Origin: Bacteroidales bacterium
GTDB taxonomy: Bacteria; Bacteroidota; Bacteroidia; Bacteroidales; UBA10428
Reading direction: 5' to 3'
DNA length: 42,951 bases
Assembly: GCA_016926205.1 (NCBI GenBank)
Contig: JAFGPB010000113.1
Coordinates: 1 to 42,951 of the forward strand
The notes below the pieces were generated by a model. It saw only the letters and a list, made by a program, of their open reading frames with translations, was not told the DNA's origin and made no database searches. The translations under genes were made by a program, and so were the position numbers. Each line of letters starts with the position of its first letter. The stretch's first letter is position 1. Of this stretch, positions 8,970 to 18,165 are shown piece after piece.

Positions 8970-10397
8970 ATGAGTTCCAAGGCAGAAGTCCAACATTATT
9001 TTGAAAGCATTGCAGCCACCAGGCTGGTCTGGAAAAAAAGAAACCGCTTCTATCACCGCAGTCTTGAAAATTATTTTACCTGGCTGATCCCTGTGAGCAG
9101 CCGCGTAATGGAAATCGGCTGTGGCACAGGTGATCTGCTTGCGGCTGTCAGACCTTCATACGGACTGGGGATTGATTTTTCGGAAAACATGATTGAAATT
9201 GCCCGGTCGCGTTACCCGGAACTCAATTTCATTCAAGCTGACATTGAGGAATCTGAACACCTGGTGGTCAGTGAAAATGAAACCCGTCCCTTTGATTATG
9301 TCATACTGTCGGATTTGCTTCACATTCTCTGGGATGTTCAAAAGTCGCTTCAGCAGCTGAAAAGATATTGCGGAACGTACACCCGGATCATCATATCGAA
9401 TTACAATTACATGTGGGAACCTTTGCTCAGGTTTGGCGAACTGATCGGCCTCAAGCAGAAATCTCCCAATTCAAACTGGCTTACCCCGAACGACATACGA
9501 AACCTGCTTGAAATTGAGGGATTCCAGGTGATCACCAACACACGCAAGATTTTACTGCCGAAATACATACCCTTCATGAATTTCATCTTTAACAGGGTGC
9601 TTGTTAATCTGCCTTTGTTAAATTACCTCGGTCTGGTGAATTTTTTCGTTGCCAGGCCGATTCAAAATGAAAGGAAGGATTATAAGGTTTCGATCATCAT
9701 CCCGGCAAAAAATGAAAAAGGCAACATCGAACAACTCATGAACCGGATTCCGGTTTTTGGATTATCGCGGGAATTTGTGTTTGTGGAAGGACAATCTGAA
9801 GACAATACCTATGAAGAAATACTGCGGGTAAAAAACCTGTACCCCCGGGAAAAAATCACAGTGGTCAGACAAACCGGCAAAGGTAAGGGAAATGCTGTCC
9901 GTGAGGGTTTTGAAGCTGCAAGCGGTGAAGCAATGGTCATTCTGGATGCTGATCTGACAACACCACCCGAAGATCTGATGAAATTTTACAGTGCGCTGTC
10001 TGAAGGAAGAGGCGAGTTCATCAACGGATGCCGGCTGGTCTATCCTATGGAAAAACAGGCCATGCGGTTCCTGAACCTTATGGCAAACAGATATTTCAGC
10101 ATTTTTTTTACATTCCTGCTTGGACAGCGGCTAAAAGACACATTATGCGGCACCAAGATGCTTTTTAAGCAGGATTACGAAAAAATAAAGGCTAACCGGA
10201 CTTACTTCGGGGAATTCGATCCTTTTGGAGATTTCGATCTTTTGTTTGGCGCTGCCAAATTAAACCTTAAAATTACCGAAGTCCTCGTCCGTTACAAAGA
10301 GCGCAAATACGGATCTACCCAGATCAGCCGTTTCAGACACGGTTTGCTTTTGCTGAGGATGAGCATCTTTGCTGCAGTCAAGCTGAAATTCAACTGA
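8970..10397 (+). CDS. Bifunctional SAM methyltransferase / family 2 glycosyltransferase
   Basis: A 475-aa fusion. Residues about 1-200 are a class I SAM-dependent methyltransferase with motif I MEIGCGTGD (47-55) and a downstream acidic motif GIDFSENM. Residues about 238-475 are a GT2 domain of the polyprenyl-phosphate sugar synthase (DPM1/DGP-like) type, with VSIIIPAKNE (240-249), the metal-binding DADLTTP (326-332), and a C-terminal ERKYGSTQISRF segment. Predicted role: transfer of a sugar from a nucleotide donor to polyprenyl phosphate at the inner membrane, with a methyl transfer to a related intermediate. The divergent GT-C enzyme could use such a lipid donor. This fusion is known as an annotation class, but the product is not established. 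Confidence 0.88.
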   Translation: MSSKAEVQHYFESIAATRLVWKKRNRFYHRSLENYFTWLIPVSSRVMEIGCGTGDLLAAVRPSYGLGIDFSENMIEIARSRYPELNFIQADIEESEHLVVSENETRPFDYVILSDLLHILWDVQKSLQQLKRYCGTYTRIIISNYNYMWEPLLRFGELIGLKQKSPNSNWLTPNDIRNLLEIEGFQVITNTRKILLPKYIPFMNFIFNRVLVNLPLLNYLGLVNFFVARPIQNERKDYKVSIIIPAKNEKGNIEQLMNRIPVFGLSREFVFVEGQSEDNTYEEILRVKNLYPREKITVVRQTGKGKGNAVREGFEAASGEAMVILDADLTTPPEDLMKFYSALSEGRGEFINGCRLVYPMEKQAMRFLNLMANRYFSIFFTFLLGQRLKDTLCGTKMLFKQDYEKIKANRTYFGEFDPFGDFDLLFGAAKLNLKITEVLVRYKERKYGSTQISRFRHGLLLLRMSIFAAVKLKFN

Positions 10398-10428
10398 ACC
10401 AGTGACCCGGGATGAGATCGAAAGGAAA

Positions 10429-10446
10429 AGTGACAGGACCGTCACT
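10429..10446 (+). terminator. Possible weak terminator after the methyltransferase/GT2 gene
   Basis: Perfect 6-bp inverted repeat AGTGAC/GTCACT with a 6-nt loop, followed by ATGTTTTCAT. It lies 32 bp after the stop of the fusion gene and 38 bp before the next start. The stem is short and the T-run is only four bases, so this may be a weak terminator or incidental. Confidence 0.3.
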
Positions 10447-10484
10447 ATGTTTTCATAGATTTATGAACATGATTATCTTGTTTT

Positions 10485-11399
10485 ATGATCCGGACCATCC
10501 GACATTCCGATATTGACCGGGAGCGTTGGGACAACTGCATCAGCCGGTCGGGTCTTGATTTGTTGTACTCCCATACCTGGTACCTCGACGTGGTCAGTCC
10601 CGGCTGGGAGGCTCTCGTGATGAACGATTACGAGGCTGTGATGCCGCTTACCGGGAAACGGAAATATGGGTTCTGTTACCTGTTTCAGCCCTTTTTCGCC
10701 CAGCAGCTCGGTGTTTTCTCAACATCAGGTTATTCAACGGAACTCGTGGACTCATTTCTGGATGCGATACCGGGCCGTTTCAGGCTTGCCGAAATCCAGC
10801 TCAATCAATTGAACCATCCTGAACACAAAGGTTTCGGCTTCATTGTAAAAAAGAACCATACATTGGATTTGTCAGCAGGTTATAATTCCCTGTACCGGAA
10901 TTTCAGCCGCAATTGCCGCAGAAACATTGCAAAGGCTGAAGGTGCGGGACTGACTGTAGGAACAGATTCGGATGCTGGTTTGTTTGCCCGGTTTGTCCGG
11001 TCCCACGGTTCAGAACAACTGAAAAATGACGGCACGAAAATTCATAATTTGTTGCACCCTGTCGTGAAAGCCTCAATGGATCAGGGTTCAGGAAACATTG
11101 TGAGCGTTTTCACGAAAGATGGCAGAAAGGTTGCGGCCGCCTGGTTTCTTAAAGGACCGCAGAGGCTGTTTTTCCAGGTATGTGCTTCCACACCTGAAGG
11201 TAAGGAGCACCAGGCGATGTATATGCTCCTGAATGATGTGATTAAAAAAAACGCAGCTTCCGGTCTGATGCTTGATTTTACAGGTTCCGTAATTCCCGGT
11301 GTGGCATATTTTAATGCTTCTTTCGGCGCAACGCCGGACTCATACCTTGCTGCGAGGTACAACAGACTGCCGCTCGTGCTGCGAATGTTTAAGAAATAA
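10485..11399 (+). CDS. FemAB/GNAT-like acyltransferase family protein
   Basis: A 304-aa cytosolic protein that resembles the FemAB-like GNAT families (tandem GNAT folds using aminoacyl-tRNA or acyl-CoA). The N-terminal half has SHTWYLDVV and a region rich in aromatic residues. The central YRNFSRNCRRNIAKAEGAGL segment, followed by a GNAT-like half (RKVAAAWFLKGPQRLFFQ...), is typical of the family. The role is probably acylation or amino-acid addition to a cell-surface polymer, inferred from the surrounding flippase and glycosyltransferases. It is on the same strand as the methyltransferase/GT2 gene 87 bp upstream, and it converges on the flippase gene with 14 bp between the stops. No catalytic residue can be assigned with confidence. 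Confidence 0.65.
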   Translation: MIRTIRHSDIDRERWDNCISRSGLDLLYSHTWYLDVVSPGWEALVMNDYEAVMPLTGKRKYGFCYLFQPFFAQQLGVFSTSGYSTELVDSFLDAIPGRFRLAEIQLNQLNHPEHKGFGFIVKKNHTLDLSAGYNSLYRNFSRNCRRNIAKAEGAGLTVGTDSDAGLFARFVRSHGSEQLKNDGTKIHNLLHPVVKASMDQGSGNIVSVFTKDGRKVAAAWFLKGPQRLFFQVCASTPEGKEHQAMYMLLNDVIKKNAASGLMLDFTGSVIPGVAYFNASFGATPDSYLAARYNRLPLVLRMFKK

Positions 11400-11413
11400 A
11401 CCGCTGTATGATT

Positions 11414-12874
11414 TCATTCTACCCCCTGACCGGAATCAAAATATTCCAGCTTACTCCGGTAACGAAGTACCAACATCACATAAAGGATTGAAAAAACCAC
11501 GCCTTCGGCAATGGTCCATCCCACATTCAGGTCGACATGCAGAATCCTTCTGATAATCTGATCGACTGCAGCCTGCACTCCAAGGATGGATGAGGCTTTG
11601 AAAACAATTACCCGGACAGGAAGGCTTTTCAGGTACTGAAGCGGATCGCTCCGGTAAATCAGTAGAAACAACAAAAGATATGCAGCAAATGTAGTTATTG
11701 CGGCTGCCTTGTAACCCCATACCGGTATGAAAATGAAATTGAGCCCGGCATTGACCGCGCATGCGGTAATAATGGACGCAACCACCGGTCTGTACAATTT
11801 CATAAATTTCAGCCGGGTTTCACTGAAAAGCGTGAGTCCGTATAAAAAAACGCTGACCATGACAAAGGGTATCATGGTATATCCTTCCTGAAATTCAGGG
11901 CCAAGCATGATCATAGACAGTTCTCTTGCAAACAATGAAAGATACACCGTGACCGGAAGCAATAGCACAAGGAATAAACTGAAGTACCCTGTCAGGATCT
12001 TGCTGGTCCTGCGGTCCGGACTGGAAAAGATCCTGGCCAGTGAAGGATTTACCGCATTGAAAAAGACCGTAACCAGAAAATATATGCTGACCTGTCCGAG
12101 CTGGTACACCTGGTTGTAAATTCCAACGGATTCCATGTTGCTGAACAATGCAATGATATACCGGTCGGATGAAGCAAGCACCATGATGCCCATGCTGCTG
12201 ACCAGACCGACCTGTCCGTACCGCAACAATTCCTTCAGCATGGGCCGGGATAAATATTTGAATGTGAGCGTTCTTATTTTGGATCTGTTCAGCACGATCA
12301 GGAAAATAAGGAGAACACATGCGATCAATGCCTGTGCGGCAGGTATCGATTCGATGCTGCAATTCCGGCCGAAGATCAGGAACAATGCAAATCCGAATGA
12401 ACACAAAGCCTGTAATGAATACAACAGGTTGTAGAAGAACGCCTTTTTCTGAATCCGGTACACGACCAGCAGCAATCCGGCTAGCTGATTTGTCACAATG
12501 AAAACCATGGTGCTCAAAACAAGTCTCATCATCAGCTGGTTCACGTTCAATGCCATCCACACCAGGGCAACACAAATGATCAGAAATGAGGAGCACAGGA
12601 ACAAAAACCCGAGATTGCTGTATAAACGGGGTAGCTGACGACTGTCCCTGCAAGGATTGTAGAACCTCCAGAGGCAGGAAGACAGCCAGCTGTACATGGT
12701 GATGGAAAGATAGGTGAAGGTTATGGTAACCAGACTGTAAAAGCCGTATTCAGCAGGCGTGAAAACACGCGTGAAGACAGGCAGTCTGAAAATACCGACC
12801 AGGGCGGGCACGATTGCACCCCCCAGGTACCAGAGAAAATCGGTGGTCAGTTTTTTGGACAGGAGCCTGGTCAT
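11414..12874 (-). CDS. Polysaccharide flippase (Wzx/MVF superfamily)
   Basis: A 486-aa polytopic membrane protein with about 12-14 hydrophobic segments. It begins with the typical N-terminal helix FLWYLGGAIVPALVGIFRLPVFTRVFTPAEYGFYSL, characteristic of oligosaccharide flippases (MATE/MVF superfamily) that move lipid-linked oligosaccharides across the inner membrane. The length is normal. AAGGATATG at the start offers a good ribosome binding site. It lies 55 bp downstream of the GT4 gene on the same strand and is probably co-transcribed with it. The substrate is not predictable, but O-antigen, capsule or exopolysaccharide repeat units are the usual cargo. Confidence 0.85.
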   Translation of the reverse strand: MTRLLSKKLTTDFLWYLGGAIVPALVGIFRLPVFTRVFTPAEYGFYSLVTITFTYLSITMYSWLSSCLWRFYNPCRDSRQLPRLYSNLGFLFLCSSFLIICVALVWMALNVNQLMMRLVLSTMVFIVTNQLAGLLLVVYRIQKKAFFYNLLYSLQALCSFGFALFLIFGRNCSIESIPAAQALIACVLLIFLIVLNRSKIRTLTFKYLSRPMLKELLRYGQVGLVSSMGIMVLASSDRYIIALFSNMESVGIYNQVYQLGQVSIYFLVTVFFNAVNPSLARIFSSPDRRTSKILTGYFSLFLVLLLPVTVYLSLFARELSMIMLGPEFQEGYTMIPFVMVSVFLYGLTLFSETRLKFMKLYRPVVASIITACAVNAGLNFIFIPVWGYKAAAITTFAAYLLLFLLIYRSDPLQYLKSLPVRVIVFKASSILGVQAAVDQIIRRILHVDLNVGWTIAEGVVFSILYVMLVLRYRSKLEYFDSGQGVE

Positions 12875-12929
12875 ATCCTTGAAGATCTTTTGCTGAATAC
12901 ACCATGCCCGGATGAATCAGGATGAGATT

Positions 12930-14123
12930 TCAACGGTTGTTATCCTTAAAAAAGTCATGATAAATTCCGATCAGTTTTTTCTCTTCCGATCTCCAGCTGT
13001 ATTTCTGCTGTACCGCCTGGATGCCATTCCTGCTGCACCGGTCATAAAGTTCACTGTCATTCAGCAGTCGGATCACTGCTTCAGCAATCTCCACGGGTAC
13101 CAGCGGATCGACCGGAATCCCGGCGTCATTTTCCGAAATGAAAACACGGATGTTCCCGAAGTTGCTGCATACAACCGGCAGGCCACAGGCCATATACTCA
13201 AATGTCTTCACCTGAATACCGAAATGAAATACGGGTACCGGCAGGAAAATGGCCAGTCCGATACGGCATTGCATCAGCAGCTTCTCCATATCCCTGTATG
13301 GCACCGGTTCTTTAAGCACAACATTTTTTTCAAGGCCGAGCTTTCTGATATGCTTCCTCAGGCTTTTCAGATACTTTGCATCAGGGACCGGTCCCGCAAT
13401 CAGGATTCTGACGTCAGGGATCGTTTCCCGGACCAGAGCCGCAGCCTTAATAATTTCCAGACCTCCCCTGTTTTTATTCATCAATCCGCTGTACACCGCA
13501 TCATAGGATTTATTATGATAGGGTATAAAACGGACCGGCTGCATGGTAGTATAATTGTATAGTACATGAAGCTTTTCAGGAGCCAGAGTCCTTCTGAATT
13601 GCTCAGCGATATGGGGAACCGCTGCGATTACCGCATCATATGATCGGCTGACGGATTTTTCCATCCGGCTGTATCGGGAAGCATAGGCTGCAACCAGTCC
13701 TGCAGTCAGCGCATGCTCATGGTTCGAAACCGCAAGCTCATAGTAATCCTCGTGCACATCATAGATGACCCTGGGATGGTGCCCCAGATGCTTCAGCCGT
13801 TCACCTATCCTGTTGATCTGTAAATCGTGAAAATGATACACATCAGCTTTTAACTGTTCGCATACGGAAAGAATCTTTCTGTATATATCAGGTCTGCAAG
13901 CAAGTCTGCGGAACAGAATGTCCAGATAAGGATTTTTGAAATATTTTTTTTTCCTGATCTGGATCAGCCGGATGCCTTCATCCGATATAAAATCCAGGTC
14001 CTGATTTCCTAAGGTCACGTGCATAACCTCATAACCGTGATTTCTAAGAGAACAGGCTTCTTTCCAGTAGACCCGGTCGTCATAAAGCCCGTGAAGGCTT
14101 GATATCATGCAAACCTTTATCAA
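12930..14123 (-). CDS. Glycosyltransferase family 4
   Basis: A 397-aa GT-B retaining glycosyltransferase, cytosolic and probably membrane-associated. The N-terminal domain starts with KVCMISSLHGLYDDRVYW. The C-terminal nucleotide-sugar domain contains AGPVPDAKYLKSL and the family motif region KTFEYMACGLPVVCS. The predicted start at 14123 is a TTG codon; the next in-frame Met is residue 6 (MISSLHG), which would cut into the first beta strand, so the TTG start is plausible. It lies 29 bp after the ftsE-like gene and 55 bp before the flippase gene, all on the minus strand. Donor and acceptor sugars are unknown. Confidence 0.85.
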   Translation of the reverse strand: MIKVCMISSLHGLYDDRVYWKEACSLRNHGYEVMHVTLGNQDLDFISDEGIRLIQIRKKKYFKNPYLDILFRRLACRPDIYRKILSVCEQLKADVYHFHDLQINRIGERLKHLGHHPRVIYDVHEDYYELAVSNHEHALTAGLVAAYASRYSRMEKSVSRSYDAVIAAVPHIAEQFRRTLAPEKLHVLYNYTTMQPVRFIPYHNKSYDAVYSGLMNKNRGGLEIIKAAALVRETIPDVRILIAGPVPDAKYLKSLRKHIRKLGLEKNVVLKEPVPYRDMEKLLMQCRIGLAIFLPVPVFHFGIQVKTFEYMACGLPVVCSNFGNIRVFISENDAGIPVDPLVPVEIAEAVIRLLNDSELYDRCSRNGIQAVQQKYSWRSEEKKLIGIYHDFFKDNNR

Positions 14124-14152
14124 TGATCCGCAGGTTTAAGAAAGGAAGTATG

Positions 14153-14860
14153 TTATTCCAGAATGGTAAAATCAATTTCCGTGTTGGTGTCAAGTTGGGA
14201 AACCTGACTGTTTTCACATTTTAGTGTCCGTGCCGGAAATTTTTTCAGCATTGAGTAATTGTGGGTGGCCATCAGGACTGCGCGGCCACTTTCAGATATT
14301 TCCCCGAGCAGTTTCACAATGCCCTCCGAGGTTTCAGGATCAAGGTTTCCGGTCGGTTCATCAGCCAGTATGATTTCCGGTTCATTCAGCAAAGCCCTGG
14401 CGATCACAATGCGCTGCTGTTCTCCTCCTGAAAGCTGGTGCGGCATCTTGTAACCCTTGTTTTCCATCTCTACCTTTTCAAGAACCCTTCTGATGCGCTT
14501 GTCGGTCTCATTCTTATCTTTCCAGCCGGTGGAATGCATGACAAAATAAAGGTTATCGTAAACGGACCGGTCCGTTAACAGCTGAAAGTCCTGAAATACT
14601 ATACCCAGCTTTCGCCTCAGAAAAGGGATTTTGTTTCGCTTCAGATTTTCAAGCTGATATCCGGATACCGTCCCTGTACCTGCCTTTAAGGGCAATTCTG
14701 CATTTATGGTTTTGATCAGGCTGGTCTTACCGCTGCCAACCCTGCCGATCAGGTAGACAAATTCACCCTTTGAAACGGTAAAGTTGACATTTGACAGAAC
14801 AAGATTGTCGCCCTGATAAATATAGGCATTCTCAAAACGAATGATGATTGTTCCCGGCAT
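14153..14860 (-). CDS. ftsE: FtsE-like ABC transporter ATP-binding protein
   Basis: A 235-aa ATPase of the FtsE/LolD/MacB class. Walker A is GRVGSGKTS (39-47), the Q-loop is VFQDFQLL, the signature is LSGGEQQR (143-150), and Walker B is ILADEPTG (164-171). FtsE pairs with the membrane protein FtsX and regulates peptidoglycan hydrolases at division. No ftsX or other permease is in the window, so the assignment to FtsE rather than another type of this class rests on length and overall similarity. In Bacteroidota ftsX commonly lies elsewhere. The gene is divergent from the TPR gene and precedes the GT4 gene by 29 bp. Confidence 0.78.
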   Translation of the reverse strand: MPGTIIIRFENAYIYQGDNLVLSNVNFTVSKGEFVYLIGRVGSGKTSLIKTINAELPLKAGTGTVSGYQLENLKRNKIPFLRRKLGIVFQDFQLLTDRSVYDNLYFVMHSTGWKDKNETDKRIRRVLEKVEMENKGYKMPHQLSGGEQQRIVIARALLNEPEIILADEPTGNLDPETSEGIVKLLGEISESGRAVLMATHNYSMLKKFPARTLKCENSQVSQLDTNTEIDFTILE

Positions 14861-15078
14861 GTCTTGATTTAATTATTAATGAGATCAAATTCAACATTTA
14901 CGTCAGATCAGTCCGGCCGGCACGATCCCCATAAAAGACGTACTTAAAACTATGGGTTAAAAGTAAAAAATATTTAGGGTAATTAACATGATACTGTTAA
15001 TTTATACAGAATAACCGGTGCAGTTCTTACGTTATTAATCCGTAATTTTGCGCGAACAACGCGAACAATACAATACAT
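14861..15078. other. Divergent regulatory region between ftsE-like and TPR genes
   Basis: This 218-bp AT-rich region contains a perfect 7-bp inverted repeat, AATTAAC/GTTAATT, at 14981-15002 with an 8-nt spacer. It also has a -7-like box for the TPR gene and a short direct repeat GCGAACAA at 15052-15059 and 15061-15068 in the leader. No small ORF is credible. The inverted repeat is operator-like in size, but no regulator is suggested by the sequence. Confidence 0.4.
15043..15050 (+). promoter_or_regulatory. Bacteroidota-type -7 box upstream of the TPR gene
   Basis: TAATTTTG exactly matches the TAnnTTTG -7 consensus of Bacteroidota sigma-ABfr promoters and would place the transcript start about 20-25 bases before the ATG at 15079. 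No clear TTTG element is seen at the -33 position, so it is a partial match. Confidence 0.45.
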
Positions 15079-18000
15079 ATGAGGCTGAAACTTCCGGTTT
15101 ATCTTGGCTTAGCACTCTTCTGCTCATGGGCGGTCAGGGGACAGGAATCGCCCTATCACACAGACAATGATCAGGATTACCGCAAAGGTCTGGAACTTTA
15201 TAACAATGGAAAATACAGTGCAGCTCAGCAGTTTCTTGACAGATATGCCGAATTGCATCCGAACAGCAATTCTGAACAGCTCTCCAACAGTTCGTACTTT
15301 GCGGCGATGTGTGCCATCAGGCTTCTGAACAATGATGCGGAAAGCCGGGCAGTGAAATTCCTCAATGAAAATACGGACAATCCCCTTTCGAACCACATTA
15401 CATTCAGTCTGGCAGGTTACTTTTACCAGCGCAGAAGTTACAACAATGCCCTTCAGTATTATGAACTCGTTGATGAGCGGAAACTGACTGAAGTCGAGCG
15501 TCCGGAATTCTACTTCATGAGCGGTTACTGTTATTTTCTCAGGGAGAATTATGAACAGGCGCGTTATCAGTTCAGTCAGGTGAAGGATGGAAACTCGAAA
15601 TACGCAGCCCCTGCATTGTACTATTATTCCCACATCAATTACACGGAGAACAATTATGAGACTGCCCTGGAGGGATTTTTACGGCTCAGGGAGGATGAAA
15701 ACTTCGGACCGATTGTACCCTATTATGTGACCCAGATCTACTTCAAACAGGAAAAATATGATGAAGTAGTTGAATATGCACCCTCACTTCTTGGTCATGC
15801 TGCGGAATCCCGGATGGCAGAGGTGGCAGGCATCATAGGATCGTCCTACATGCAGCTCGGTCTGTATGAGGAAGCGATCCCTTACCTCGAACAGTATGTT
15901 GAAACCAGCAGGAGCGTCAGTCGCGAACACAGATATGAGCTTGCCTATGCCTATTATAAGACCGGCGCTTTTGAAAAAGCTGCAGAACTTTTCAGCCAGA
16001 TCTCGGGCAGCAGTTCGATACTGAGCCAGAATGCACTGTATCATCTGGCCGATTGCCAGATCAGGCTCAATGAAAAGAACAAAGCGCGTATGGCCTTTTC
16101 CTCAGCCTCAAAAATGGACTTTGACCAGGACATTAAAGAGGATGCATTGTTGAATTATGCTCTGTTGACTTATGAACTTGACTATTCACCTTTTAATGAA
16201 GCCATCCAGGCGCTGAATGATTATATCACACAATATCCAAATGCAAAACGGAGTGACGAAGCATACAATTATCTGGTCACGGCTTATCTGAATGCAAAAA
16301 ATTACAGACTCGCCCTGGCTTCGCTTGACAAGATCAGGGACAAGAACAATGAAATGAAAAGGGCATATCAGAAAATAGCCTATTACCGGGGACTGGAACT
16401 GTTCAGCAACCTGAACCTGAATGAAGCCATAGAAATGTTTGACGAATCCATACGTTATGGCATTTTCGAACCTGAATTGCATGCGCTGAGTCTTTACTGG
16501 AAAGGAGAAGCGTTATACAGACTCGGGGATTACACGGCTGCGATTGAACAGTACAGATCATTCCTTTCACAGCCGGGAACCACACAGTACGATGAGTATT
16601 CCCTGGGTTGTTACAGTCTTGCTTACTGTTATTTCAACCTCAGACAATACAGCGATGCCCGCGTATGGTTCAGCAAGTTTACAGGACTGGCCGGGAATCA
16701 ACGCGGAACGATCCTGTCGGATGCTTACAACCGTCTGGGGGATTGTTATTATGTACAGACAGACTATGCAAATGCGGTCAGTTATTACGACAATGCAGGC
16801 AAACAAGGAGCCGGAAGCACCGATTATGCGATATATCAAAAGGCATTGGCACTGGGTGCTGCCGGAAGGAACACGGAAAAACTGACCACGCTCGATCAGT
16901 TGCTGAAAATGAATCCTGGTTCATCCTACAAGCCGGATGCTTTATTCCAGATGGCCGACACTTATGTCAAGCTGAACCAGAACGACCGCGCAATTAATAC
17001 TTTTAATGAGATCATAAACAATTATCCAACCAGCAGTTATGTAAAGAAATCCTTACTGAATCTGGGCCTGCTCTTTTTCAATACCGGTCGTGAAAACGAA
17101 TCTATCCGCTCTTACAAGGAGGTTGTTGAAAATTATCCGGGCTCTGATGAAGCAGAAAACGCATTACTTGGACTAAAGAATGTGTACATCGATATGAACA
17201 AATCAGATGAATATTTTTCCTATATCGGTGAGCTGGGAATCCTTTCCTCGGAGGATCTGGCAGAGCAGGACGCATTGAGTTTTACCGCTGCAGAACGGTT
17301 GTATATGTCGGGTGATTATACCCGTGCGTCACAAAACCTGGAAAGTTACATAAAGAATCATCCGGACGGCAGGTTCCTGATCAACGCACATTTCTACAAA
17401 GGTGACTGCCATTACAGGGCCAGCGAATTTGACAAAGCGCTGCAGGATTTCAACTATGTCATAAACCAGACCCATAACAGTTTCACTGAACAGGCCCTGC
17501 TGGGGGCTTCAAGGATCAGATACAGACAAAAGGATTATGCTTCTGCCGCCGATTATTACCGCAAACTTGAAACAGTGGCTGAAAACAGGGATCATCTGCT
17601 TGAAGCCCGGTTCGGACTGATGAGATGCTATTACCTGACGGAAGATTATACAAGGGTACCTGATCTTGCAGATAAAATCCTTCTGGGAGAATCCGTATCC
17701 CCTGACCAGGAACGTGAAACACGCTTTCTGAAAGCAAAATCCCTGCTTGCCAGAGACCGGCAAATGCTGGCACTGGAAGAATTCAGGTCACTGGCGCATG
17801 AAGTGAGCAGTGTCGAAGGCGCTGAATCAAAATACCGTGTTGCGCAAATCTATTATCAGAGAGGCCAAACCAATGAAGCTGAGAATGAAATATCGGATTT
17901 TGCAGACAGGACAACTCCCCATCAATACTGGATGGCAAAGAGCTTTTTGCTCTGGGCTGACATTTTCGCTGACAGGGGAGATGTATTTCAGGCTATTCAA

Positions 18001-18165
18001 ACGCTTCAAAGCCTGATAGACTACTATGACAATTCTGATGACGGTATAGTCAACGAGGCAAAACAAAAGCAGCAGATACTAACGGAAAGGCAAAACGTCA
18101 CGAAGGCTCCTGCAGCGGAAGATCAGGAACTGGAGATCGAACTGAATGAATTGAACATTGAATGA
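15079..18165 (+). CDS. Large periplasmic tetratricopeptide-repeat protein
   Basis: A 1028-aa protein with a signal peptide (MRLKLPVYLGLALFCSWAVRG, about 1-21), followed almost entirely by TPR and TPR-like helical hairpins with the usual small-residue pattern (for example YNALQYYELVDE, YEEAIPYLEQYV, YRLGDYTAAIEQYRSFL, YDKALQDFNYVI-like units). It ends in an acidic tail (ELEIELNELNIE). Proteins like this are common in Bacteroidota, sometimes matched to YbgF or BamD-type TPR profiles, and act as periplasmic scaffolds. Its stop overlaps the next start (ATGA), so it is translationally coupled to an outer-membrane barrel protein. The pair is therefore inferred to be one envelope complex. No enzymatic domain is seen. 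Confidence 0.88.
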   Translation: MRLKLPVYLGLALFCSWAVRGQESPYHTDNDQDYRKGLELYNNGKYSAAQQFLDRYAELHPNSNSEQLSNSSYFAAMCAIRLLNNDAESRAVKFLNENTDNPLSNHITFSLAGYFYQRRSYNNALQYYELVDERKLTEVERPEFYFMSGYCYFLRENYEQARYQFSQVKDGNSKYAAPALYYYSHINYTENNYETALEGFLRLREDENFGPIVPYYVTQIYFKQEKYDEVVEYAPSLLGHAAESRMAEVAGIIGSSYMQLGLYEEAIPYLEQYVETSRSVSREHRYELAYAYYKTGAFEKAAELFSQISGSSSILSQNALYHLADCQIRLNEKNKARMAFSSASKMDFDQDIKEDALLNYALLTYELDYSPFNEAIQALNDYITQYPNAKRSDEAYNYLVTAYLNAKNYRLALASLDKIRDKNNEMKRAYQKIAYYRGLELFSNLNLNEAIEMFDESIRYGIFEPELHALSLYWKGEALYRLGDYTAAIEQYRSFLSQPGTTQYDEYSLGCYSLAYCYFNLRQYSDARVWFSKFTGLAGNQRGTILSDAYNRLGDCYYVQTDYANAVSYYDNAGKQGAGSTDYAIYQKALALGAAGRNTEKLTTLDQLLKMNPGSSYKPDALFQMADTYVKLNQNDRAINTFNEIINNYPTSSYVKKSLLNLGLLFFNTGRENESIRSYKEVVENYPGSDEAENALLGLKNVYIDMNKSDEYFSYIGELGILSSEDLAEQDALSFTAAERLYMSGDYTRASQNLESYIKNHPDGRFLINAHFYKGDCHYRASEFDKALQDFNYVINQTHNSFTEQALLGASRIRYRQKDYASAADYYRKLETVAENRDHLLEARFGLMRCYYLTEDYTRVPDLADKILLGESVSPDQERETRFLKAKSLLARDRQMLALEEFRSLAHEVSSVEGAESKYRVAQIYYQRGQTNEAENEISDFADRTTPHQYWMAKSFLLWADIFADRGDVFQAIQTLQSLIDYYDNSDDGIVNEAKQKQQILTERQNVTKAPAAEDQELEIELNELNIE

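Noticed and set aside
11895-12653. 252-aa minus-strand ORF
   Set aside because: It is a shadow frame of the flippase gene (11414-12874); composition shows Cys/His/Arg-rich translation without any domain, while the flippase frame is clearly coding.
12912-13562. 216-aa plus-strand ORF
   Set aside because: Antisense shadow of the GT4 gene.
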